From positions 32,465,235-32,529,234 of the forward strand of contig CM075781.1 of the NCBI GenBank assembly GCA_037974665.1: a stretch of 64,000 nt of DNA. The letters are read 5' to 3'. Below, one piece after another: positions 1 through 10,674 of this stretch (positions within the stretch are counted from its first letter, which is position 1; every line of letters begins with the position of its first letter). The notes beneath the pieces were generated by a model, which saw only the letters and a list, made by a program, of their open reading frames with translations, was not told where the DNA came from and made no database searches. This DNA is from Ehretia macrophylla. Taxonomy: Eukaryota > Streptophyta > Magnoliopsida > Boraginales > Ehretiaceae. A program made the translations under genes and the position numbers.

Positions 1-2246
1 ATCTAGGAGAACAATAAAACATACTTAGAAGATAACACATTCTACATTAAGCCATTCACTCCCAAGCATGCAAAGTGAATAAAAGCAGAAACATAAGTTA
101 TTACAAGACATAGGCTTCCAACTCTACACCACAATCTACTATCCTTCAACTTTACACAACAAGCATATACATAGCCCGTAGGCCACAAAATAGGACATAA
201 GATAAACAGTTGAGCCTTCCACATAGCAGCAAGAATTTAAACCACCTCAAGCTATCAGGCACAGCAACTAAGGTAAAGGATCAGTCTGAACTTCCTCCTC
301 CTCAACTAACTCAACAAGCTGGGGATCACCCTCAGCGTCTCCTGAAACATATATCGAGGTATGAGCAACCACTGTTGCCCAGTGAGGGATATAGTCCCGG
401 GGCGTGCAATGCAACAGGTAATATAGTTAAACAATAATAACAATTAGACAATTAAAGAAACAATGATAGCTTAAATAACCACACATTTAAAAGGATACAT
501 TTCACATAACCCCTATACACCAATCTTCACTGGTCTTCATTCACGATCCACGAACCACGATCACGATCACGATAAGCCGGCATAATCCCCAAACACTCCA
601 GTGGGTGTACTCCGGATGTACCCCGATAATCCTACAACCCACCATCCCCTGGCAATCTTCGGACCAAGCGAATGGGGGACTAGGGCACAGAGGTTGGATA
701 TCCACCGGCAAGCCCTCTACTGCCCAACCGATATTGAACACATCCACCTATAACACTATGGTTGCACAACTACTATGCAATGCACATAACAATGGCAAGT
801 TAATAGCAATAATATAAGCATTAACACATAGGAGGATCAACAAAGTAGGTTGACCTCGATGCAATTAGAATAGAACAATTATATAAGCAAATATGCAGTT
901 TTACAAAGAGACATATGCAAGATAAGTATAGAATCATACCAAAAGCTCCAAATCAACTTGAAACCACATATAAACACTCAAGAAGTCATGCCATGGGCTT
1001 AGAAGCGTGAGTCAACCGAAATTGCACCTAAATCCCTTTGTTTTTCAAACTATTTCTCTTCCAAACCAAGGTTAAAGATTCCATTTTCAAGGAAAACTCT
1101 CCCAACCTTCTAACTAACCCTCAAGGTACCCTCTCAACCCTCTCACTCATTGAAACGCCCGCGATTACCCCGAAAGCCCCAAATTCTCTCTTATGGCTTT
1201 AAACTACACATACCTTATCCGGGCTTCAAACAAGGGTTATCAAAGCTTCTATAGCACCTAGGTAGCCTAAGAATACTAGAAATGAAGCCCGAATCCACCC
1301 GGATTCATATTAACCTCGAAAGCCCTTTGTTAAAGTCGACTATTTTACGTTTTATGCGATTTTAGGACAATGCAATTGCACGGGGCTATTAGGCTACCTT
1401 CACTAGCACCTAAGGCTTCTATTAGGAGTGTTGAATCAAGCTAATTCGAGCAATTACATAAAACCCTAGAAAAACGTTACTATTCACCCCAAAAATCAAA
1501 CCAACGATTCTAACCGTTTAAAAAGCGAAACGATGGCTCAAATGTGTTCTCTAGCATTCATATACATGGTATAATAGTATAGATAATCAATACAATGGCA
1601 TTTGAACACATTTTCAACAAATCAAGAAAATAGCAACTATTTAGAAATGCGAAAATAAGCCGTGAAATCCCTCACCAATACGCGTAGGAGCACCTAGGAA
1701 GCTTGCAAACACCCTACACTAGTTGCTCAAGGCTTGGCTTGGCTTGAATTGGAGAGTTGATGAGCAAAATCTTTTTTTTTCTCTTCTCCTTGCTCTCGGC
1801 CCAGCTACAGGAATTCTGCACAATTTTTTTCTTTTTGTTTTGTGTTTTATGAGCCTTAGTTGATATTTAAGGTGTTTAGTTGGGTGGGGTCAAGCTTGGG
1901 TGTTTAAGTGGCTTTTAAAATGCTCGTTGATAGCTTAGAAACGAGCCTAAGGTGTGAAACATAGGCTAGCTAATTAAATCTATAAAGTTATTACGTAACA
2001 CTATTCATGGAACTACTAAAATCATTTTCTAAATGAGCTCTCCTATCGCCTTTAGCTCAATTGCATATTTTTCCCACTACTTTAACAATTAATATGATTT
2101 AATAAAAATGCTAATTCGCTAATAGAATGCAGTTTAAAAACGGAGTGAATAGTAGTCACAGAAGTCAGTTAGTAAAGCATAGAAGTAAATGCGCAAACAA
2201 GGGATGCAATAGTAATTGAATGCATGGCTAAATCTCGGGTGTCACA
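1..2246 (-). mobile_element. Long LTR, family gamma (5' part on plus strand cut by window edge)
   Basis: This is the same sequence as the solo LTR at 15144-17554, diverged but collinear throughout. Position 1 lies roughly 210 bases inside that LTR, so the remainder is outside the window. The element ends on the plus strand with GGGTGTCACA at 2246; read on the minus strand it begins TGTGACACCC, the usual TG start of an LTR. The next five bases, GATTA (2247-2251), are the candidate target duplication, but the partner is outside the window. It sits directly on movement-protein sequence of the viral copy that follows. It contains no credible coding sequence. Solo LTR or part of a complete element cannot be decided here. 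Confidence 0.85.
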
Positions 2247-2585
2247 GATTAGGTTCAGAAAGTATGGGAAGATAGGTTTCTGAGCGGAAGAGGACACGGC
2301 TGCAAGGGCTGCTGGCTTGATAGGTAATAGAGATTTGAACTTTTGTGTGAGTTTGGAAGTTTGGTAATATGAGTATGGGTTTAACGGAGAGAGTTTGAAG
2401 AGTTCTCCTGGTTTGGTAGATGGAGGTGTTTGGGTTATGTCTACCTCATAGTGAGAAGCGGAAGGATCAAATGAAGTGACTTCAGAGTTGTTAACAACAA
2501 CTTCTTGTACTGGTAGGGGAAGATCAGCCATAGTGGATACACTGGTCACAACTAGACTTACTGCGGGAGTTACTGTGCCTTTCAT
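2247..2585 (-). pseudogene. Caulimovirid movement protein, N-terminal fragment (V0)
   Basis: The minus-strand frame starts at the ATG at 2583-2585 and matches the start of the other movement-protein copies (MKG start, then ADLPLPVQE and a SxHYEVDI segment). It keeps about 110 codons. Compared with the copy at 18478-18987 it lacks about 45 bases around 2295. The frame is cut at 2247 by the LTR on its left, so the conserved 30K-superfamily core is absent. In this copy, as in most, an in-frame TGA directly precedes the ATG, which supports this start. It is non-functional. Confidence 0.8.
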
Positions 2586-2692
2586 TCACTCTTTAACGGT
2601 TATTGCCCTATTGCCAAAGACTCTAGTGTTCAACACACAAGTATTGTTTAAGACCTTCAATACTAGAATAGGGAAGTGATACAGTTAACTAA

Positions 2693-2704
2693 GCTTTGAG
2701 ACCA
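2693..2704 (-). promoter_or_regulatory. Viral primer-binding site, initiator tRNA-Met type (V0)
   Basis: On the minus strand it reads TGGTCTCAAAGC, two changes from the TGGTATCAGAGC that matches the 3' end of plant initiator tRNA-Met and is the usual Caulimoviridae primer site. It lies between promoter region and movement-protein start, where minus-strand DNA synthesis would begin. Confidence 0.8.
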
Positions 2705-3155
2705 CTAAGGGGAAAGGAAGGAGTGGGAGGCGGAAGACATGGTTAAAGGCTTCAGTTTGAGAAAGAGAAGTAGAGGAAGTGTTTTAATTCCAATCTAACT
2801 CTACCCTTTTAGTCAGGGTTTCTTCATTATTTATAGGCAAACCATTACAAAGCCTATTAATACAAAGCGGAATCTTCACTTTTCCTGACAAGGACTAAAA
2901 CAGCTTCCTTTATTAAGGAAAAGCTAACATGACATAAAGAGATTTCTAATAATTCACAATAAGACAAACCTGACGCGACTAAAGTGGTTTCCTTTAATAA
3001 AGGAAATCTCACTTATTACAAACAGACAAACGAGACATGACTTAAAGGGAATTTGAAGTGACAAAAGATTGCTATCATATCCTATTATTATAACATGACA
3101 AACCTATTTACATGACATGAAGCTTCGTCATGGGGTCCACTCGGGATTCCTTAAA
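2705..3155 (-). promoter_or_regulatory. Viral intergenic/promoter region (V0)
   Basis: This is one of eleven copies of the viral non-coding region. On the minus strand it has a TATA box, CTATAAATA, at 2828-2836, followed by the leader and primer site. The TATA box lies about 130 bases before the primer site, as expected for the start of pregenomic RNA. It meets an inverted copy at about 3156-3164, so the two promoters point away from each other. Confidence 0.8.
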
Positions 3156-3164
3156 TATACCATA

Positions 3165-3589
3165 ACGAAGATTCGTGTGATGTAAATAGGTTTGTCATGT
3201 TGTAATAATAGGATATGACAACAATCTTTTGTCACTTCAGATTCCCTTTAAGTCATGTCTCGTTTTTCTGTTTGTAATAAGTGAGATTTCTTTTATTAAA
3301 GGAAACCGCTTTAGTCGCGTCAGGTTTGTCTTATTGTGAATTATTAGGAATCTCTTTATGTCTTGTCAACTTTTCCTTTATTAAAGGAAGCTGCTTTAGT
3401 CCTTGTCAGGAATAGTGAAGATTTCACATTGTATTATTAGGCTTTGTAATGGTTTGCCTATAAATAATGAAGAACCCCTGACTAAAGGGGCATAGTTAGA
3501 TTAGGATTAAAACACATCCTCTACTTCTCTCTCTTAAACTGAAGCCTTTAACCATGTCTTCCACCTCCCGCTCCTTCCCTTCCCCTTAA
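3165..3589 (+). promoter_or_regulatory. Viral intergenic/promoter region (V1, 5' side)
   Basis: Plus-strand partner of the inverted pair with 2705-3155. The TATA box CTATAAATA is at 3468-3476. Downstream lies the pyrimidine-rich leader (cttctctctctta) and then the primer site. It directly precedes the most complete plus-strand viral copy. Confidence 0.8.
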
Positions 3590-3601
3590 TGGTCTCAAAG
3601 C
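3590..3601 (+). promoter_or_regulatory. Viral primer-binding site, tRNA-Met type (V1)
   Basis: It reads TGGTCTCAAAGC, two mismatches from the canonical site seen intact at 54696-54708. The same two changes occur in V0 (2693-2704), consistent with V0 and V1 being related copies. Confidence 0.8.
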
Positions 3602-4030
3602 CTAGTTAATTGTAGCACTTACCTATTCTGGCATTGACGGTTTTAAACAGTACTTGTATGTTGGACACTAGAGTCTTTGGCAATAGGGCAATAGCCGTTA
3701 AAGAAGGAATGAAAGGCGCAGTAAGTCCTACAGTAAGTCCAGTCGTGACCAGTGTATCCGCCATGGCGGATCCTCCCCTGCCAATACAAGAAGTTGTTGC
3801 TAACAACTCTGAAGTTACTTCCTTTGATCCTTTCGTATCTCACTAAGAGGTAGACATAACCCAAACACCTCCATCTACCAAACCAGGAGAACTTTTCAAA
3901 CTCCCTCCGTTAAACCCATATTCATATTACTAAACTTTCCAACTCACACTAAAGTTCAAGTCTCTATTACCTATCAAGCCAACTGCCCTTACAGCCATGT
4001 ACAAATCCTCTACAGTCTCTGTACAATTCG

Positions 4031-4252
4031 TGTAACGACCCGGCTAAGCGAATACCCCGCAGGGCAGAGGCACACCAGCGTTGTACATAAAGAGGTATTG
4101 TCCGCTCTGGGTTACAACGGTAGGCCCTTCACGGTTTTGTCCCTTCGAGGATTTCCCCCAAAAGGCGCCTCTTCGAATATAAGGGAGAACCATCCACTAT
4201 ATATTCAGTTGGCCCAGCACGTAACCTTCCGATGTGGGATGGGTTCACCACA
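4031..4252 (-). repeat. TRIM LTR, plus-strand left copy
   Basis: 222 bases, TG...CA ends. In minus orientation this is the 3' LTR, next to the purine-rich tract at 4253-4268. Confidence 0.9.
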
Positions 4253-4327
4253 TCCGCCCCTACTAGGAGGACCCAGCGCCCTCGCGAGTCACTGATACAA
4301 AAGAAGGCCTGCTTTGATACCAATGTC

Positions 4328-4549
4328 TGTAACGACCCGGCTAAGCGAATACCCCGCAGGGCAGAGGTACACCAGCGTCGCACATAAAGAGGTATTTTCC
4401 GCTCTGGGTTACCAGGGTGGGCTCCTCACAGTTTTGTCCCTTCGAGGATTTCCCCCAAAAGGCGCCTCTTCGAATATAAGGGAGAACCCTCCACTATATA
4501 TTCAGTTGGCCCAGCTCGTAACCTTCCGATGTGGGATGGGTTCACCACA
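4328..4549 (-). repeat. TRIM LTR, plus-strand right copy
   Basis: 222 bases, the same length as its partner. In minus orientation this is the 5' LTR. It is followed after a five-base spacer by TGGTATCAAAGC, one mismatch from the initiator tRNA-Met primer site. Confidence 0.9.
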
Positions 4550-5216
4550 ATCCGTATCCTCTTCCCGCTCAAAAACCTATCTTCCCATACTTTCTGAACC
4601 TGATTTCCGTAGATGTAGACATAAAGGTTACAAAGGTTTACACCTTGGAGCCATTCGTCTAGCCTTACAGCTTAGTTTCCTTGCCGAAAAGAATGTTTTA
4701 TGTCTAGTCTCTTTACTACATACCAGGTGGCGTAAGTTTGATGATGCACTCATCTGTGCCGTTGAAGCAGGTCTTCACAATGGCCATGTTCTCATCCAGG
4801 TTGAGCCAAACTTCACCATTGATCTTTCCCGTCCTACCCTTTCTCAAACCATACAGGTCCTTATCCAACTTTATGGAGCTGATATGAACCCAAATGAAAC
4901 TGTTGTTGCACTCCATCATTCCATGACCTATAAAGTCCATACCCATCTCTTTTCCATGGATCACAACTGTAAGCCTCAAGTCCACGTGTTAGGTGATAGT
5001 AATGTTACCCAACCAAAGATCTACACCAAACATGAACTCACTTTCCCTCCTCGATGGAAAAATGATTATGAAAGAAGCCATAACCGACCAATCATCCATG
5101 ATTCACCAATAATCTCTACACTTCCTCTAGAACAAGGTTGTGTTGCCATATCATTTCCTACAGAATCCCAACCAGCTAAACCATGTGAAAAATGCCAACT
5201 TGCTGGACATCCTTAG

Positions 5217-6240
5217 TTTTGTCCACACTGTGTCAGAAAACCCTTTGCTGCTAGATCTAGGTCCTCTAGATATGTCTGTTCTGTTAATTTTCTTGAAGAC
5301 ATCTGTTGTACAGGAGAAGCCGATAACGCATATGTTGATAAATGGCAAGTAACCAAAACCAGACCACAAGATGTTGGACAAATCGAGTCAGCAATCAATT
5401 GGAGCAACATGAATGCAAAAGCCCAGAATGTAGCCATTCAAAAGATATGGTCAGATCTCAAGGAACATGTTGCATGGACAAAACAAGCCCATGATCATCT
5501 CAGACAAGGTTGTTATGACTAGTATAATAACCTCCACAAGGTTTTCCACAAGAATCACATATACCACTAGAAAACTCCAATCAACTAAAAAAAACTATAA
5601 AAAACCGCTCTAGTTCGGAACCCTTCTGGACAAGTTCGTTCTTGGAACAGCGTCAACATGCTGAAATCTTCTTCCGAGAAGCATTACCTTGATTCTGATG
5701 AGTTCAAAAGAAAAAGAGAACGACTCACTGAAAAGCTCAAACAGCCAGCTAAGCCAAAGAAGCAGTCATCTCATCCTTGTGAGCATAATCCAAAGCCTAA
5801 TCATGCAGTCTGGATAACAAGTGGAAATTGCGAAAAAGCCTATTGGGTTGATCTCACACCACCTCCTCATTATCTCTCCAAAGAGAAAATTATCCCAACT
5901 GGGTGGGGTGATGAAGACGAGAAAGAAGGCCCCAGTGAAATTTCTTCTGTTATTTCGTCCTTTGACTCCTTTGATCCATTTGAAAATGATTCATCCTCTT
6001 AAATGATTCCACCATACAAAGGACCAATTCTTATGCAAACTCCTGTGACTCTGTTCTACACGGACACCACAAGAACACGAACACATAACCCAGTGCAGAC
6101 TAATCCTGATGATTTAGAAATAACTAGTGACCAGGGAAAAACTTCCCAAGTTGGGAAGCACCAGAACCAACAACCGCCACAAGCACAAGTCCCACAGGTT
6201 CCATAACAGCAACCTTAGAGACAACAAAAAATTGAAGGAA
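5217..6240 (+). pseudogene. Caulimovirid movement/coat linker region (V1)
   Basis: Continuation of the polyprotein after the movement core. It starts with a CPHC motif that pairs with CEKC just upstream (C-x2-C ... C-x2-C spacing, possibly zinc-binding). A hydrophilic Lys/Glu-rich segment (5658-6002) follows, then a Gln/Pro-rich stretch (about 6140-6230). Several in-frame stops lie at 5519-5600 and near 6000 and 6205. The order and composition resemble the N-terminal part of caulimovirid coat proteins, but no specific domain is recognised. Homologous stretches are at 14481-15143 and 48930-49660. Confidence 0.7.
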
Positions 6241-7075
6241 AAGTTTCCATCCCATATGCAACAGATCACAAGCAATTCTGGAACATTGATGCAATTCCTC
6301 CTGATGACAAACTCAAATATCTTGAGAAAATAGATGCATGGATTAATGGAGAATCTCTCCGAAATCCTACTCTTGAAATAAGAGATATCATTGACTGTCT
6401 TGTTGCTGCATTTACAAGATCACTTCGCAGCTGGTGGACAAGAATGCTATCAGAAGAAGAAAGACAAATCATCCTGACAGATGTAGATCCTATTAAGATA
6501 TTCCTAAGATGCCTACGAACCATTTTCGTAGGACAAACAACCCAAGAGATTGAAAAGGCAGAAAACGAGTTCTTACTCAACAAATGCTATGATATTGCAA
6601 AACTTGGAGATTACTATCTCAGACAGGAAGCTTTGTATTTTATCTTTGGAAAAAATACAGAAACCATCAAGAAGGCGTTTGTCTTCAACATGCCACAACC
6701 ACTTCTTGAATTGCTCGAAACAGAGTTCAAATGAGCCAATATTGTAGATCTAAGACAGGTAAGTCTCGCTTACTTGTTCCAGATGGCCAGAAAGCTCATT
6801 TAAGATTAATGTGAGTCCAAATGACTTGGAAAACTTCTCAAAAGCAACAAGCAGAAAACAATGGATACCTTTTGCAGAACAGATTTCCAAAAGTTTGGCT
6901 GTCACACTTACAGTTACTCTCCATGTTCGTGTCACAAATACAAGAAGCACAAAAGGTTTCACAAGTGCAGAAAACCTTTCAAGAAATTCAGATTTGTGAA
7001 GAAAAGATCAAAACCCTCTTATTCCACTAAATGTTTTCTTTGTGGAAAGAAAAGACATTTTGCAAAAGATTGTTA
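6241..7075 (+). pseudogene. Caulimovirid coat protein with zinc knuckle (V1)
   Basis: Coat (gag-like) domain. The core is readable at about 6270-6734, then broken by a TGA at 6732-6734 and frameshifts. It ends in a Lys/Arg-rich stretch and a CCHC knuckle, C-x2-C-x4-H-x4-C, at 7032-7073. This knuckle is the RNA-binding hallmark of caulimovirid coat proteins. The residue before the His is Arg here and Gly in the V3 copy, where the knuckle is intact. Not functional. Confidence 0.85.
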
Positions 7076-7720
7076 CCTCAAGAAGTCCAAGAAGCTACCG
7101 ACAAAGCTTGTTCAATTCATTTCAACTCAAAACTTTGATGACCAGCTATACACATGGACTTTCGAACCAGATCAAACCGTCCTTGACCTTGATACATCCT
7201 CATCTTCAGATCTCATCATAGAATTAGAATCCTCTAATTCAGAACCAAACTGCTCCATAGCCAAAATACAACAAACCACTGAACAACCAATCCTCTCCAC
7301 TTCCCAAGCTACTTTTACCCCAGGCCAGATATACAAACCGTACATAAAACTTCTAATAAATCCTCCAAGATATGTTCCTATCACTGTTACTGCACTTGTA
7401 GACACAGGTTCATGTATTACCATGATCAAATCCAAGTGTCTTCCACCAGAATTTTAGATTTCCTTCAGAGCAACCTTTACCACTACTTCTGGTAGTGGAT
7501 TTGCAAGTGAAGCACATTCCATGACCATACATATACACTTATCCCCGGATGTCTCAGTACGATACATCTTTTACCAGTATGATCAATACTGTGAAGATAT
7601 TCTTTTAGGAATGGATTTCCTCACCTTACTTGCTCCATTCTCATTTCAGACAGATGGTTTCCAATTCCTACACAATCAGTATACCCCTTGGGTATCCTTA
7701 CAGGAATTGCCCTCATAAGT
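7076..7720 (+). pseudogene. Caulimovirid aspartic protease (V1)
   Basis: Retropepsin-type protease that would cut the polyprotein. The catalytic DTG is at 7401-7409 in the context ALVDTGS. The second conserved strand, ILLGMDFL, is at about 7600-7623. An in-frame TAG at 7456-7458 separates the two halves, so no whole enzyme can be made. A variable acidic, Ser-rich region (about 7160-7260) links it to the zinc knuckle. Confidence 0.85.
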
Positions 7721-9060
7721 TTTAGCCATTCAAGATGATGAATTTACTGAAGAAAGAAACCTCCTCCTTTCCTGTTGCGGTGATATTCCAAACAAGTTAT
7801 GGGAAAGAGAGAAACATTTTGTCTCTCTACCTTATAGAGAAAATTGGCAGATGCCACACCAAACCGCCTCTCATCCAGGAATGCCAAAAGATGAAGAGCT
7901 TTGTCTAGCTGAAATTCAAACACGCCTTGAGCAAGGTCTTTTTCGACCATCTAGATCTCCATGGGCAAGTCATGCCTTTTATGTCAACAAAAGATTTGAA
8001 CACGTTTGAGGAAAGAAAAGATTGGTGATAGATTATCGCCAACTCAATGATCAATTGCAGGATATCAGATACCCTCTTCCAAGAAAGGAACAACTCCTTC
8101 AGAAACTATCCAGAGCCAAATTCTTCTCGAAATTTGATATGAAATCCAAATTTTGGCAGATTGGTATTATTGAAACTGATAGACTCAAAACTGGTTTTGT
8201 TGTTCCACAGGGACATTTTGAATGAAACGTCATGCCATTCGGTCTCAAGAATGCACCATTCGAGTTCCAACACAAAATGGATGATGTGTACCGACTCCTT
8301 GAGCAACACTGTATTGTCTATATTGATGATGTTTTGGTATTCAGCAACACAGCTGAAGAACACCACCAGCATCCCCGACAATTCCAGGAACTAATCTTCC
8401 AGCATGGATTAGTTCTTGCTGAATCCAAGATGAAAATTGGTCTAAATGCTATTGATTTTCTTGGTTTACAGATAAGAGAAGGACACATTCTTTTACAGGA
8501 CCATATATCAAGCAAAGTCCTCAACTTTCCTGATGAGCTCAGAATTGTTACTCCGATCCAGCAGTTCCTTGGATTGATCAATTATGCCTCATCACATGTT
8601 CCAACCTTGTCCAACTACACCAGCCAGATTTCTAAGTACCTCCAAAAATCCAACATTGGAAATTGGTCTCCAGAAGCCACAGTTGCAGTTCAGAAGCTAA
8701 AGGAGCTATATAAGGCACTTCCTCCTCTCAAGATCCCAGGTCCAAGACAACTTATTTTGCAGACAGATGCTTCCCTTGATTTTTGGGCAGCAGTCCTCAT
8801 TGAAGAAGACAATGGACACAGACAAGTCTGTGGTTACAAGTCAGGATCTTTCACGCTAGTACAATGCAACTATCCCTCTTTCAAAAGAGAAGTTCTTGCA
8901 ATTATTCACGGAATCAAAAATTCAAGGATTTAAGGGTTAAGAAAGCAGAATGATATTCCGGATCCACAACTCATCCGATGGACAAAATGGATTTCGCAGT
9001 TCAATTGGACAATGCAACACATCCCAGGCAAAGAGAATATCCTTGCTGATTTTCTCTTTC
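7721..9060 (+). pseudogene. Caulimovirid reverse transcriptase / RNase H (V1)
   Basis: Polymerase domain that would copy pregenomic RNA, followed by RNase H. Visible motifs: VIDYRQLND at about 8024-8050, SKFDMKS at about 8130, MPFGLKNAP at about 8232, the catalytic YIDD at 8319-8330, and FLGLQIREGHI near 8460. In RNase H, QTDASLDFW is at about 8760 and a PGK..ILADFL end motif at about 9020-9060. There is a stop (TGA) at about 8007-8009, another TGA just before 8232, and frame breaks at the start and near 8930. This is the best-preserved catalytic copy in the window, but it is not a continuous gene. Confidence 0.9.
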
Positions 9061-9765
9061 GTACACCACCATCTGAGAAAGATATATGCATAATAAATCC
9101 AAATGGTCGTACACTCCCATCTTCCCTTGTTCCAGGTCTTATTCTAGGCAGTTCCAACTCAAATCTTGATCCCACTGATGGTCAGTCTCAGACATTTTAT
9201 GATTTGAGTCTAGATCAATAGGCACAATTTCTCGCAGCCCTTCTTGAGGAGCTTCGACTCTAAATCATACGAGCATTTGCATGCAACCAGATCACTGATT
9301 TCTTTGAGGAATTTGTTGAGATCAAGCTCAGACGAATTATTGATCTATTAAGCTCTGTCTTTTATGTTTGCAACGTTTTTTTGTTATAATCCCCAGCATG
9401 AAGAACCATGGGATACAGTTCTTGATTTCAATAATTATGACTTTTTAAAAATGCAATTCTTGTATCTTTGGTATTGGCTTAATTATTATCCTATGGCAGT
9501 TCTTTTTGATCAAGAACTCATTCAGAGACATGTTCGTGTGTTCCCGCAGTCCCGCTTTATCAAGCTATTCTCATAGGTGTTCCAGTCATTTGATCCTCCA
9601 ACACTCATCACCGGTCAAATTATTCAGCACCAGCAGGCTTTCATCATTCACCTCACAGATGTTTGGAATTGGATATCGATCTCAATAACGACAGATGGTG
9701 ACTCATTGCAGACAGGATTCCATGAATCTTGGGTAAACCCTATGACGAAGCTTCGTGTCATGTAA
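9061..9765 (+). pseudogene. Polyprotein C-terminal extension behind RNase H (V1)
   Basis: Coding-like sequence that follows RNase H in the same frame in the better copies. It holds a Ser/Pro-rich hinge (SSNPDPTDG in other copies), then a conserved aromatic block with YNPQHEEPWDT and WYWLNYYPMAVL, and ends in VMTAA-type context just before the intergenic region (stop at about 9763). In V1 about 280 bases are deleted near 9676. I do not recognise this domain. It recurs in V2, V3, V4 and V5, so it belonged to the virus. Confidence 0.7.
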
Positions 9766-10148
9766 ATAGGATTGTCATGTTGTAATAATAGGATATGATA
9801 GGAATATTTTGTCACTTCAGATTCCCTTTAAGTCATGTCTCGTTTGTCTGTTTGTAATAAGTGAGATTTCCTTTATTAAAGGAAACCGCTTTTGTCGCGT
9901 TAGGTTTATCTTATTGTGAATTATTAGGAATCTCTTTATGTCATGTCAGCTTTTCCTTTATTAAAGAAAGTTGTTTTAGTCATTGTTAGGAATAGTGAAG
10001 ATTCTACTTTGTATTATTAGGCTTTGTAATGGTTTACCTATAAATAATGAAGAACCCCTGACTAAAGAGGCAGAGTTAGATTGTGATTAAAATACATCCT
10101 CTACTTCTCTCTCTCAAACTGAAGCCTTTAACTATGTCTTCTGCCTCC
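9766..10148 (+). promoter_or_regulatory. Viral intergenic/promoter region (V1, 3' side)
   Basis: Directly follows the end of the V1 coding region. The TATA box CTATAAATA is at 10038-10046. The copy stops before the primer site, at the CTGCCTCCCA motif. An inverted coat-protein fragment is joined here. Confidence 0.8.
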
Positions 10149-10674
10149 CACATCACATCATTTGTTCAAAATGACCTTTCTTTCCACAAAGAAAACATTT
10201 AGTAGAAGATGAGGGTTTTGAACTTTTCTTCACAAATCTGAATTTCTTGAAAGGTTTTCTGGACTTGTGAAACCTTTTCTGATGCTTGTGCTTCGTGTGT
10301 TTGTGACAGGAACATGGAGAGTGACTGTGAGTGTGATAGCCAAACTTTTGGAAATCCTTTCTGCAAAAGGTATCCATTGTTTTCTGCTCGCTGCTTTTGA
10401 GAAGTTTGCCAAGTCGTTTAGACTCGCACTGATCTGGAATGAGCTTTCTGGCCATCTGGTACAAGTGAGTGAGACTCACCTGTCTTAGATCTGCAATATT
10501 GGCTCGTTTGAACTCTGTTTCGAGCAATTCAGGAAGTGGTTGTGTCATGTTGAATACGAACGCTTTCTTGATGGTTTCTGTATTTTTTCCAAAGATACAA
10601 TACAGAGCTTCTTGTCTGAGATAGTAATCTCCAAGTTTTCCACTAAATGTTCTTACTCAATAAATGTTGTGATG
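10149..10674 (-). pseudogene. Caulimovirid coat protein/zinc-knuckle fragment
   Basis: A 526-base fragment matching the end of the coat domain in V2 and V3. The knuckle starts at about 10207 on the minus strand with CFLCGKKGHF but is cut before its last Cys. The fragment is bordered on each side by a viral promoter region in opposite orientation, joined at the same motif (TGCCTCCCA at 10148 and TGGGAGGC at 10675). Confidence 0.8.

Larger units (their letters stand above)
4031..4549 (-). mobile_element. TRIM (terminal-repeat retrotransposon in miniature)
   Basis: A 519-base element with two direct LTRs of 222 bases each (4031-4252 and 4328-4549), differing at about a dozen positions by eye. 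Each begins TGTAACGACC and ends TTCACCACA on the plus strand. Between them are only 75 bases, holding on the minus strand a tRNA-Met primer site (4311-4322) and a purine-rich tract (4253-4268). It codes for nothing. It sits in the movement-protein gene and is flanked by ATTCG (4026-4030) and ATCCG (4550-4554), a 5-bp duplication with one mismatch. The uninterrupted site is seen on the minus strand in V2 near 18665. The LTR carries CCCACATCGG on the minus strand, common near the start of plant TRIM LTRs. Confidence 0.92.
3709..5216 (+). pseudogene. Caulimovirid movement protein (V1), interrupted by a TRIM
   Basis: Decayed cell-to-cell movement protein of the 30K superfamily, the first domain of the viral polyprotein. 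The ATG at 3709 matches the MKG start in other copies. In this copy, unlike the others, the frame is also open upstream to 3634, because the usual TGA before the ATG reads GGA. A TAA at 3844-3846 breaks the frame. The TRIM at 4031-4549 splits the gene. The second part (4550-5216) holds the conserved core with GLHLGAIRLAL and a long beta-rich stretch, and ends at a TAG inside a cysteine motif (CEKC, then CPHC beyond the stop). The frame through 4314-4549 is retrotransposon sequence, not viral. Not functional. Confidence 0.85.

Noticed and set aside
4314-4549. Apparent N-terminal extension of the movement-protein frame
   Set aside because: This stretch is the TRIM interior and right LTR, read through by chance; the viral frame resumes only at 4550.
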